Positions 56,935 through 64,000 of a DNA stretch of 64,000 nucleotides are shown here, in pieces; within the stretch, counting starts at the first letter, position 1; every line of letters starts with the position of its first letter. The stretch is taken from the NCBI RefSeq assembly GCF_012911865.1, contig NZ_JAAXYH010000001.1, positions 434,001 through 498,000 on the forward strand, in the 5' to 3' direction. Made by a program: the position numbers and the translations under genes. This stretch comes from Shewanella salipaludis. Lineage in GTDB: Bacteria; Pseudomonadota; Gammaproteobacteria; Enterobacterales; Shewanellaceae. The notes below the pieces were generated by a model, which saw only the letters and a program-made list of their open reading frames with translations, was not told where the DNA came from and made no database searches.

Positions 56935-58863
56935 CTATTCCTCCAACAATTTGAGACTACGGAGCGAAATCTGTTGATGGATTTTAGTGGCGAAATCTTC
57001 GATCCGCATCTTACCTAAATCTATCCCATCACGGGTACGCACCGCTACTTCCTTATTTTCCATTTCCTGATCGCCAACGACCAACAAATAAGGAACACGC
57101 CTTAAGGTGTGCTCGCGTATTTTAAAGCCTATTTTCTCATTCCTCAAGTCTTTAGAGGCCCGAATACCTTGTTCTTTGAAGAAATTGACCACTTCTTCAA
57201 CATAATCGGCTTGCTTGTCGGTAATGTTCATCACCACGACTTGCATCGGCGCCAACCAGGTTGGGAAACGACCGGCATATTCTTCGATCAAGATACCGAG
57301 GAAACGTTCCAAAGAACCTAAAATGGCCCTATGGATCATCACAGGCGTTTGACGGCTGTTGTCTTCGGCGACATAAGTTGCACCCAAGCGGCTTGGCAGT
57401 GCATAGTCGAGCTGCACAGTACCACATTGCCAGGCACGGTCCAAACAGTCATGCAAAGTAAATTCGATCTTGGGGCCGTAGAAGGCGCCTTCGCCCGGCA
57501 GGATCTCGAATTCGATATCATTGGCACGCAGGGCTTGTTTCAATGCTTCCTCTGCCCTGTCCCACATGGCGTCATCACCTATGCGCTTCTCGGGACGAGT
57601 CGACAGCTTAACCACTATGTTTTCGAAGCCGAAAGTCGCATAGGTGTCGTATACCATCTGGATGCAGGCGCTGACTTCGTCCTGAACCTGGTCGTCGGTA
57701 CAGAAGATATGGGCATCATCCTGGGTAAAACCGCGCACTCGCATCAGGCCATGCAGTGAACCCGAAGGCTCGTTACGGTGACAACAACCGAATTCGGCCA
57801 TCCGCAGCGGCAGGTCACGGTAAGATTTCAACCCTTGGTTGAAGATCTGCACATGGCCGGGGCAGTTCATCGGCTTGATGGCGTACTCGCGGTTTTCGCT
57901 GTTGGTGGTGAACATGGCTTCTGAGTATTTATCCCAGTGACCCGAGCGCTCCCACAAGACGCGGTCCATCATCAGCGGACCTTTCACTTCCTGGTAGGTA
58001 TATTGGCCGAGTTTACGGCGAATAAACTTCTCCAGCTCCAGGAATAGGCTCCAGCCATCGTTATGCCAGAACACCATGCCGGGGGCTTCTTCCTGCATAT
58101 GATAGAGATCCAGCTGCTTGCCGATTTTACGGTGATCGCGTTTGGCCGCTTCTTCCAGACGAGTCAAATGGGTCTTCAGGGCCTTCTTGTCGGCCCAGGC
58201 GGTACCATAGATGCGTTGCAGCATCTTATTCTCGGAGTTGCCACGCCAGTAGGCACCGGCCACGCTCATCAGCTTGAAATTCTGACAGAAACGCATATTC
58301 GGCACGTGCGGGCCACGGCACATGTCTGTGTATTCTTCGTGATGATACAGCGCCGGCGTTGCATCCCGACTGATATTCTCATCCAGAATGGCAATCTTGT
58401 AGTCTTCACCGCGCGCAGCGAAGGCATCTCTGGCCTCTTGCCAGCTAACCACACGCTTGACCACGTCATAGTTAGTCTTGGCCAGATCCAACATACGCTG
58501 CTCTAATGCCGCTATGTCGTCATCGGTCAGCTTATGCTCGAGATCGACATCATAATAGAAGCCGTTATCTATGATTGGACCGATCGCCATCTTGGTTTCA
58601 GGCCACATCTGCTTGATCGCATGACCCAATAAGTGAGCGCAAGAGTGGCGAAGAATTTCAACACCTTCTTCGTCTTTGGCGGTAATGATGGCGAGCTCTG
58701 CATCTGTGGCGATAAGGTCACTGGCATCTTTCAATTCACCGTTAACACGGCCGGCGATACAGGCTTTCGCCAGACCGGGACCGATATCGGCGGCAACATC
58801 GAGAGTAGATACAGGATTGGCAAACTCGCGTTTGCTACCATCGGGAAGTGTAATTACAGGCAT
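56935..58863 (-). CDS. thrS: Threonyl-tRNA synthetase ThrS (642 aa)
   Basis: An N-terminal TGS domain ([19 protein letters not shown]) and the editing domain with [13 protein letters not shown] precede the class II core with zinc ligands in [10 protein letters not shown]. Motif 2 is in [21 protein letters not shown], quoted in part. The C-terminal anticodon domain is complete. ATG 58863 has AAGGA upstream and gives the standard 642-residue length. The gene leads the thrS-infC-rpmI-rplT operon; its 3' end supplies the infC ribosome-binding site. Confidence 0.96.
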   Translation of the reverse strand: MPVITLPDGSKREFANPVSTLDVAADIGPGLAKACIAGRVNGELKDASDLIATDAELAIITAKDEEGVEILRHSCAHLLGHAIKQMWPETKMAIGPIIDNGFYYDVDLEHKLTDDDIAALEQRMLDLAKTNYDVVKRVVSWQEARDAFAARGEDYKIAILDENISRDATPALYHHEEYTDMCRGPHVPNMRFCQNFKLMSVAGAYWRGNSENKMLQRIYGTAWADKKALKTHLTRLEEAAKRDHRKIGKQLDLYHMQEEAPGMVFWHNDGWSLFLELEKFIRRKLGQYTYQEVKGPLMMDRVLWERSGHWDKYSEAMFTTNSENREYAIKPMNCPGHVQIFNQGLKSYRDLPLRMAEFGCCHRNEPSGSLHGLMRVRGFTQDDAHIFCTDDQVQDEVSACIQMVYDTYATFGFENIVVKLSTRPEKRIGDDAMWDRAEEALKQALRANDIEFEILPGEGAFYGPKIEFTLHDCLDRAWQCGTVQLDYALPSRLGATYVAEDNSRQTPVMIHRAILGSLERFLGILIEEYAGRFPTWLAPMQVVVMNITDKQADYVEEVVNFFKEQGIRASKDLRNEKIGFKIREHTLRRVPYLLVVGDQEMENKEVAVRTRDGIDLGKMRIEDFATKIHQQISLRSLKLLEE

Positions 58864-59161
58864 GAAATTTCCTTGTCCAGTGGTGACCCACACGCAGGGC
58901 CACATGGTGATTAAGTAAGATAAAAGGCAAACGCAGGCTTTAAGTCATTACAGGAGTCTTAGCCGCCGTGCGCCGCAGCGCCCTAGTTTACGTGACTCGC
59001 CGTCAGCAGTGCAAGCCAATTAGTCATGGAGTGGCGTTCTAAATGGGCATTCGATGTTTGATTATATTCATGATTTTGACGTCTGGCGGTAATTTTTTCG
59101 TCATCATTCCTGCCTAAGCTAGGCGCAGTTTTTGAGACTTTAACTAATGAAGGACATGGGG

Positions 59162-59392
59162 ATGTTAACGGTATTGATAATGATCGCAGGACTGGCACAA
59201 GGCCCGACGCCGACGCCAATGGCGTCAGATTTCGATAACCAGACTCTGGTGCATGAATTGCAAACCAGCCTGGAGCAACAGCGACTGCAGCTGACTGAGG
59301 AAGTGTCCCGGGGTCTGAGCCATGGGCATCTTGATACCGGCCTGCCCGAGTCAATGAAGCTGGCCAGCGCCGAGTCTCAGTCTGGACATTGA
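59162..59392 (+). CDS. Small secreted or membrane-anchored hypothetical protein (76 aa)
   Basis: The N-terminus MLTVLIMIAGLAQGPTPTP is hydrophobic, and the remainder is hydrophilic with a helical stretch (LVHELQTSLEQQRLQLTEEV). ATG 59162 has GAAGGA seven bases upstream, a better site than the earlier in-frame ATGs at 59147 and 59156. I do not recognise the family. It lies alone, divergent from thrS. Confidence 0.6.
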   Translation: MLTVLIMIAGLAQGPTPTPMASDFDNQTLVHELQTSLEQQRLQLTEEVSRGLSHGHLDTGLPESMKLASAESQSGH

Positions 59393-59793
59393 ATTTAGCT
59401 TAAGCTGTCGAGCCGCTGGGGTTGATGTGAATCTGGCTCACTGCAAAAATTGTAAAATAAAGGTGTTCCTTCCAATATCTGCTGACAAAATCCATTTGTC
59501 TGTGAATTAATTTGCAGGATAAAGCCGCTGCTGCCTGTGGCAGCCAGGCAAACGCCTCGCCTATCTTGCTGTCCATTGAAATTCTGTCTACTGAGCTTAT
59601 GTCTGTTGCTCCCTGCTATGCCTCAGCGCCTTGGGCCCGGGCGCCATTCGGCATGGAATACACTACACTTAGACACAGGCGAGGTGCAAAAGGGAAAGCC
59701 AAAGTTTGACATCAGGGCAACGCACAGCGGCAGGCAGCCAATAGGGCCACGCCCTGTGTCTTATTCGACTGGCGGCTTTAGCAGGAGTCAGAG
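59393..59793. other. Gene-less stretch
   Basis: Two overlapping frames of 65-86 codons run through here, but they have no ribosome-binding site and arginine/proline-rich content typical of spurious frames. I see nothing else. Confidence 0.5.
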
Positions 59794-59994
59794 ATGAAAT
59801 TCATGTCCCAAACCATATGTTGTCCCCATTGCGGACATCATCAGCACATAGACATAGATGCCAGTTATGGCGATCAGGACTATTACGATGACTGCCGCGT
59901 TTGCTGTAATCCCATCCACATGCGTTTGCATCTGGACGAACAACACCACAAGATAGAGTTGTTTATTGACTCGGATGACGAGCAGATCTATTGA
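59794..59994 (+). CDS. CPxCG motif cysteine-rich small protein (66 aa)
   Basis: A zinc-ribbon-like protein with TICCPHCGHHQHIDID and DDCRVCCNPIHMRLHLDE. The paired CPHCG and CRVCC motifs should bind one metal ion. This matches the uncharacterised CPxCG-containing family common in marine gamma-proteobacteria. GGAGTCAGAG upstream supports the ATG at 59794, or at 59803. Confidence 0.85.
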   Translation: MKFMSQTICCPHCGHHQHIDIDASYGDQDYYDDCRVCCNPIHMRLHLDEQHHKIELFIDSDDEQIY

Positions 59995-60152
59995 TCTGAC
60001 CCTGTTGTGATTGTTGGCATTTTGCCTGTGCGTTGGCAAATGCCATACCTCAACTTTCACAGCTTTTACAACAGGTATGCAAGGTCCAGGTAGCAGCCAG
60101 CCAAACGCCCCAGCTCATGGAGACGCTGGCTATTTCCGTCGTGACGCTATGG

Positions 60153-60407
60153 CTAGAGGATGGCGTTATAGATTGCAGCCAGCAACCATCCACACAGACC
60201 CGCAATCACGGACCAGCCAAGCAGGCCTAAGAATACCCCAGTAAACGTCAGCTGCCAGCCCATTTGCGACCAGTCACCATGTACCATATGGCCCGTCATA
60301 TCCATCATCATCCCTGGCATGGCCCACACCAACAGACTGCATACTATCCAGGCCAGTGCGAAAGCGATAGCCGAAGCCAAGCCGAATTTGATTGCATCCA
60401 ATTTCAT
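60153..60407 (-). CDS. DUF5676 family membrane protein (84 aa)
   Basis: Two membrane helices (GLASAIAFALAWIVCSLLVW and LTFTGVFLGLLGWSVIAGLCGW) flank a Met/His-rich loop (PGMMMDMTGHMVHGDWSQM) that could bind copper or another metal. DUF5676 proteins are often found in heavy-metal resistance islands, from what I know of such loci. It is the most downstream gene of the leftward metal-related cluster. Confidence 0.8.
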   Translation of the reverse strand: MKLDAIKFGLASAIAFALAWIVCSLLVWAMPGMMMDMTGHMVHGDWSQMGWQLTFTGVFLGLLGWSVIAGLCGWLLAAIYNAIL

Positions 60408-60542
60408 GTTTCACCTCTCGAATATGAGTGTTGATACCCAGAGCGTTGGCGCGCACATCAAAAGGTGCCGACACGCTAATCCGGCTCCGCTCTTGGCTGT
60501 TTTAAATGAGATAGCCAGCCTGACTACCTCATTTAAAAGAAG

Positions 60543-60911
60543 TTAACGTTTCTTGCCTGACCCAGATGGGGGCTTGTGGCAACTCCAAGGTTCACGCACC
60601 GCATTGTCTTTGACATTTTCATCGACAAATTTATAGTAGCCTTCTTTAAAATGTGTCCACCAATCATGGGCCACATAGACATCATGAGTTTTCAATATGT
60701 CTTCGATGCCATCGAGATCACAATGTGTTGCATCGTAGGCTAGATTGAGGATATTGGACTTTTCATCATAACTGACACTGTCAATGCCAAAGCTTTGATC
60801 GACCGCCGCGATAACCTCCGTCTTATTACTTTCATTCATGCCTTCCAGCTTCAGATGACGAACCACCAGGCTCGCTTCTTTGACGCCGGCTCTATGATCC
60901 AAATCGCTCAT
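60543..60911 (-). CDS. Heavy-metal-associated-like domain protein lacking CxxC (122 aa)
   Basis: The region VVRHLKLEGMNESNKTEVIAAV and SVSYDEKSNILNLAYDATHCDLDGIEDILKT, quoted in parts, has the beta-alpha-beta-beta-alpha-beta rhythm of a heavy-metal-associated domain. The metal-binding CxxC is replaced by MNES. The C-terminal tail (THFKEGYYKFVDENVKDNAV) is extra. It resembles cation-transporter-like small proteins of metal-resistance islands. A metal role is inferred from context only. Confidence 0.7.
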   Translation of the reverse strand: MSDLDHRAGVKEASLVVRHLKLEGMNESNKTEVIAAVDQSFGIDSVSYDEKSNILNLAYDATHCDLDGIEDILKTHDVYVAHDWWTHFKEGYYKFVDENVKDNAVREPWSCHKPPSGSGKKR

Positions 60912-61004
60912 GCTAGCTTCTCCAATGGGTTATAGGCCTAATAGTGCCTAGGGTGGAGTCCCCTGTTGCAGCCCTCTTTGCAGTCCTCCGCCTACCAATG
61001 ACTG

Positions 61005-61484
61005 CTACTTCTCGCTGCTGTGTTCGAGCATCTGCTGCATCATCTGCTGCATCATCTGCTGCATCATCTGCTGCATCATTCCCATACGCAGTTCCATCAT
61101 ATGGAGGCGCTCGTCCATGCTCATGGGCATCGCCTTTTCACCGTTCGCCATCTGCCCCTTCTTGGCGTCACGCATCATCTGCATGCCACCCTTGCCATCA
61201 TTCATCATCGACATGCCCCCTTGGCCGCCGTTCATCATCTGCATGCCTTTCATGAGGCCATTCATATGTTGTTGCATCAACTCGGCATGGTGCTTGGGAT
61301 TTTTTTCCTGTTGGATCTGGTGCATCAGCGCCTGCATTCCCTGCATATGCTGCTGCATGCCCATCACCTGCTCCTGGCTCATCCTATTGCAGGGCGTCCC
61401 TGCGTTGGCATCCTCTTGCGCAACGGCAGACGCAGGCAGTGCCAGCACAGTGGCAAGGGTGAGTGCATTGAGAAATGTTTTCAT
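61005..61484 (-). CDS. Met/Gln-rich periplasmic protein (159 aa)
   Basis: A Sec signal peptide (MKTFLNALTLATVLALPASAVAQ) precedes a mature part that is extremely rich in methionine, glutamine and histidine, with repeated HMQGM and MMNGGQGGM units. It ends in four copies of MMQQ. Such methionine-rich sequences bind Cu(I) in periplasmic copper proteins, so copper buffering is plausible. The C-terminal repeat corresponds to a 12-bp DNA tandem repeat (61029-61080), so its length may vary between strains. Confidence 0.72.
   Translation of the reverse strand: MKTFLNALTLATVLALPASAVAQEDANAGTPCNRMSQEQVMGMQQHMQGMQALMHQIQQEKNPKHHAELMQQHMNGLMKGMQMMNGGQGGMSMMNDGKGGMQMMRDAKKGQMANGEKAMPMSMDERLHMMELRMGMMQQMMQQMMQQMMQQMLEHSSEK
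61029..61080. repeat. 12-bp tandem repeat coding MMQQ
   Basis: About four copies of CATCTGCTGCAT lie in tandem inside the 3' end of the Met-rich gene; because 12 is a multiple of three, copy changes keep the frame. Confidence 0.85.
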
Positions 61485-61498
61485 CTTAACTCCGTTAA

Positions 61499-62143
61499 TT
61501 ACTTAGCTTGTGTTGTGAAAAGTCTGGGAAACCAGGCCGGTGTTCTCTGCTTATAGTCGAGGTAACTGTCACCGAACTCATCGAGAGCCAGGCGTTCTTC
61601 GTGTGTTGCCAGACGCACATAGACGAGCACTAATATCGGGAACATCACGAGTGTCAGAATCGTCGGCCATTGCAACAGAAAACCGAACATTATGATGATG
61701 AAGGCGAGATATTGTGGATGACGGCAGCGTGCATATCAGCCGCTTGTTGCCAGGAAATGCATCTGCTGCGCCTGATGCAATACATGCCAAGCCGAGGCAA
61801 GCATAAATAAACCAAATATGATCAAGATATTACTGGCTATATGTAATGGGTCCCAGTGTGCATCACCTTTGAATCCCAGCAGGGTATGCAATAGATGGCC
61901 ATTCTCATGGGCAAAAAAATCCACTCCCGGGTAATGTTTGGTCAACCAGCCGGAAAGAAAGTAAATGGTCAGCGGAAAGCCGTACATTTCGGAGAATAAC
62001 GCGACGATAAAGGCTGAAAATGCTCCCAGACTACGCCAGTCTGTGGGCCTCTTGGGTTTTACAAAGCTGAACGCAAAAAAAATAAATAGCGCAGAATTGA
62101 TGATAACCAAGGGCCAGAGGCCATAGGACGCATCAGCGTGCAT
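61499..62143 (-). pseudogene. Isoprenylcysteine methyltransferase family gene with an in-frame UGA
   Basis: Two parts of one integral-membrane methyltransferase are in the same frame, separated only by a TGA at 61736-61738. The first part (136 codons including the stop) ends AQQMHFLATSG. The second continues YARCRHPQYLAFIIIMFGF, quoted in part, and RLATHEERLALDEFGDSYLDY. The family normally reads SGPYxxxRHPQY or SGLYxxxRHPQY across this junction, so a single substitution of a sense codon to TGA explains it. The gene overlaps the DUF2933 gene by three bases and belongs to the metal-related cluster. The active-site C-terminal part would not be made without read-through. Confidence 0.8.
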
Positions 62144-62156
62144 CAGCGTGCATCAG
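62131..62156. repeat. 10-bp tandem repeat at a gene junction
   Basis: CATCAGCGTG occurs twice, followed by CATCAG. The unit spans the start codon of the methyltransferase gene and the stop codon of the DUF2933 gene. Confidence 0.7.
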
Positions 62157-62436
62157 AGTTCCCTTCCCTTGTCTGCGGTTTGCCTTTAGCCCTCGGCTTG
62201 GATTCTTTATCATCCTTGCTTGGCGTTAAGTGCGCTTCAGCCGCGGCTTTGGCTTCGCCGTGATGGTGTCTGCCATGTAAGACATGCATCAGGGGGCAGG
62301 CCAATAGAATCAAGTATGGCAACAAAGCAAATAAATGCTGTCTATGTTCAACCAGCAAGAAATAGCTTACCGCCCCTATGAATCCTATGCTGGCCAAGCC
62401 CTGCAGACTGAACCAAAATGCATGTTTTCTCTTCAT
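62143..62436 (-). CDS. DUF2933 family membrane protein (97 aa)
   Basis: Two membrane helices (FWFSLQGLASIGFIGAVSYFLL, quoted in part, and LFALLPYLILLACPLMHVLH) are followed by a histidine-rich GRHHHGEAK segment and a charged tail. This is the DUF2933 pattern, commonly next to heavy-metal transport genes. ATG 62436 is preferred over the GTG at 62448. Its stop codon overlaps the next gene's start, indicating coupling. Confidence 0.8.
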   Translation of the reverse strand: MKRKHAFWFSLQGLASIGFIGAVSYFLLVEHRQHLFALLPYLILLACPLMHVLHGRHHHGEAKAAAEAHLTPSKDDKESKPRAKGKPQTREGNSDAR

Positions 62437-63001
62437 GTCTCGACTCACATTATTGGAGACCCACCCGAGTCGCCTTCCCTACGCCAGCCACTTACGCAGG
62501 CTGGCACCACTGGCTTGGGTCATAGTGCTGCCGCTGTTCCAAGCCGTTCTGACTAGTGGCTAAGTCAACGCCTCTGCTCAAGGTTAAGCCTCAGCTCAAG
62601 ATTAAGTATAGTCATGCCATTCGATTGGCGTGAATCACTTAACGCTCAGACTCAGGGCATATGAGCCATCCCGGCTGGAGGGGCGCGCAGCGGCGTAACC
62701 GGCTTGGCCATGGTGGTGCAAAGCGGGACAAGGCGGCTGCGAGCCTCCTTCGAGTCTCAGGGGTTAGCGTATGAGTTTATTGCCAATGGCGGGCGACGGC
62801 GCTGGGATTAACACCTGTGTCTCTTCCACTTTCCGGGGAAAAAAACTATCATCGACCCTCGGGTTAACAAGCCTGCCATATAGGTGGCATTGGCGGCTGC
62901 CCGGATCGCCACTTCCCAGGTCATCAAACCTATTGATTAGGTCGCGAGACTGAGCTCAGGTGAGTTGTATTCCCCGTTCCACAGCAGTTAAGGTTGTATC
63001 C
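62437..63001. other. Intergenic region between DUF2933 and norM
   Basis: No credible gene. The middle (about 62640-62780) is GC-rich and may fold, but I cannot fit it to a known riboswitch. Promoters for the leftward metal cluster and the rightward transporter must lie here. Confidence 0.5.
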
Positions 63002-64000
63002 ATGCATCATTCAGGCTTTCAGGCCAAACGTCTCATTCAGCTCGCGCTGCCTGTGCTCATCGCCCAGATCACTCAAACCATGATGGGCTTCATAGATACC
63101 GTCATGGCCGGCCGGGTCAGCGCCGTCGACATGGCGGCCGTCGCCATAGGCACCAGTCTCTGGTTGCCGGCCATCTTGTTCGTGCAGGGCTTGCTGATGG
63201 CCTTCACCCCGATATTCGCCCATCACCATGGGGCCGGCAATCAAACGGCCATCCAACCCTTGATCTTCCAGGCCGCCTATATCGCCATCATAGGAGCCTT
63301 GGGGGTGATGCTATTCCTCGGCGCATCCTCCTTCATCTTCAGCCTGATGCAGCTGGAACCGGCGCTGGAACGCCTGACCCTGGGCTATGTCGACGCCATA
63401 CTCTGGGGCGCACCGGCCTTTGTCTTATACCAAGTGCTGCGAGGCTGCAGCGAGGGGATATCCTACACCCTGCCCACCATGGTCATAGGCTTCGTCGGTC
63501 TGGCGGTCAATATTCCCGCCAACTACATCTTCATCTATGGCCATTTTGGCATGCCCGCCATGGGCGGCGCGGGCTGTGGTGTCGCCACCGCCCTGGTGTT
63601 CTGGGCCATGTTCATCGCCATGGCCTTGTATATGAACTTCCACAAGAAGTTTGCCGAACTGGCTCCCTTCAAGCATTTTCATCGGCCGCAGCCGGCAACC
63701 ATCTGGGCCATGACCAAGCTGGGGATGCCGATTGCCATGGCGCTATTCTTCGAGGTGAGCCTGTTTGCCATCATCGCCTTGTTGCTGGCTCCCCTGGGCG
63801 CCAACGTGGTCGCCAGTCATCAGATAGCCCTGAACTTCTCCGCCATCGTCTTCATGCTGCCCTTGTCCGTCGGTATCGCGGTGTCCATACGCATAGGTTA
63901 TTACCTGGGACGGGACAGGGCCGACATTTCCGCCATGGTCGCCAGGGTCGGTCTGGGCTTGTCCCTGTCGCTGGCGCTCTGTACCGCGATAGTGACAGTG
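63002..64000 (+). CDS. norM: MATE family efflux transporter NorM, 3'-truncated by the window edge
   Basis: ATG 63002 opens a continuous frame to the window end (333 codons visible). The protein begins MHHSGFQAKRLIQLALPVLI and continues IAQITQTMMGFIDTVMAGRV, the typical first helices of NorM/YdhE. Further matches are FAHHHGAGN, VLRGCSEGISYTLPTM and NIPANYIFIYG, then VVASHQIALNFSAIVFMLPLS with GIAVSIRIGYYLGR. These proteins export cationic drugs in exchange for Na+ or H+. About 120 C-terminal residues should lie beyond the window. Confidence 0.93.
   Translation, partial: MHHSGFQAKRLIQLALPVLIAQITQTMMGFIDTVMAGRVSAVDMAAVAIGTSLWLPAILFVQGLLMAFTPIFAHHHGAGNQTAIQPLIFQAAYIAIIGALGVMLFLGASSFIFSLMQLEPALERLTLGYVDAILWGAPAFVLYQVLRGCSEGISYTLPTMVIGFVGLAVNIPANYIFIYGHFGMPAMGGAGCGVATALVFWAMFIAMALYMNFHKKFAELAPFKHFHRPQPATIWAMTKLGMPIAMALFFEVSLFAIIALLLAPLGANVVASHQIALNFSAIVFMLPLSVGIAVSIRIGYYLGRDRADISAMVARVGLGLSLSLALCTAIVTV

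Noticed and set aside
61736..61738. UGA as selenocysteine codon in the methyltransferase
   Set aside because: No convincing SECIS hairpin is visible right after the UGA, and the family uses proline or leucine there; a nonsense mutation is simpler.
62620..62790. Riboswitch upstream of norM
   Set aside because: The GC-rich stretch does not show the conserved boxes of FMN or other riboswitches that I know.

Overview
This 64 kb window looks like one chromosomal segment of a Shewanella species. The supporting evidence is gene content and order: the gap pair, aspC, uspE and etrA (fnr) running into ccoHIS and ccoNOQP; the GntR-prpBC-acnD-prpF methylcitrate operon; tusDCBE, serS, crcB, rarA, lolA, ftsK, lrp and ald; and trxB, rplT, rpmI, infC and thrS. 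Coding DNA is moderately GC-rich, which would fit a higher-GC Shewanella clade, but I cannot name the species from this sequence.

Layout. 1-9.8 kb: 3' part of nadA, two divergently placed GAPDH genes that each carry a HexR-like palindrome, a tRNA Gly-Cys-Leu cluster, an aromatic/aspartate aminotransferase, a YvcK/CofD-like gene and a Bax-like glucosaminidase. 9.8-20.7 kb: ttcA, uspE, the Fnr homologue etrA and the complete cbb3 oxidase assembly and structural operons, including a 58-residue CcoQ, with a perfect FNR box upstream. 20.7-26.3 kb: gene-poor accessory region with a Fur-like site, a 13-bp degenerate tandem repeat, a lone tyrosine recombinase, a dif-type Xer site (23958-23985) and a Tse2/Tsi2-like toxin-immunity pair followed by an attC-like palindrome. 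26.3-33.5 kb: a second heme-copper oxidase of caa3 type with Sco. 33.8-40.7 kb: propionate catabolism with three identical operators for its GntR regulator. 41-44.4 kb: tRNA-Ser with a decayed tandem duplicate, the divergent punC/punR pair and a YccA-like protein. 44.5-58.9 kb: housekeeping block. 59-62.5 kb: small proteins and an orphan metal-resistance-like cluster containing an isoprenylcysteine methyltransferase gene interrupted by UGA. 63 kb to the end: 5' part of a MATE transporter.

The genes fall into a few systems. Central carbon metabolism: gap genes under HexR, and propionate breakdown under a PrpR-type GntR protein. Respiration: cbb3 and caa3 oxidases, with EtrA as the likely oxygen-responsive regulator. 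Chromosome segregation: ftsK, dif and the few KOPS-like octamers I found by eye all point toward dif, which suggests that this window spans the replication terminus.

The most unusual observation is the dif locus. Its XerC arm is nearly palindromic and is shared with a second, inverted dif-like site, so two XerD arms face outward around one XerC arm. Close to it lie a Tse2-like toxin-immunity module, an attC-like structure and an orphan tyrosine recombinase.
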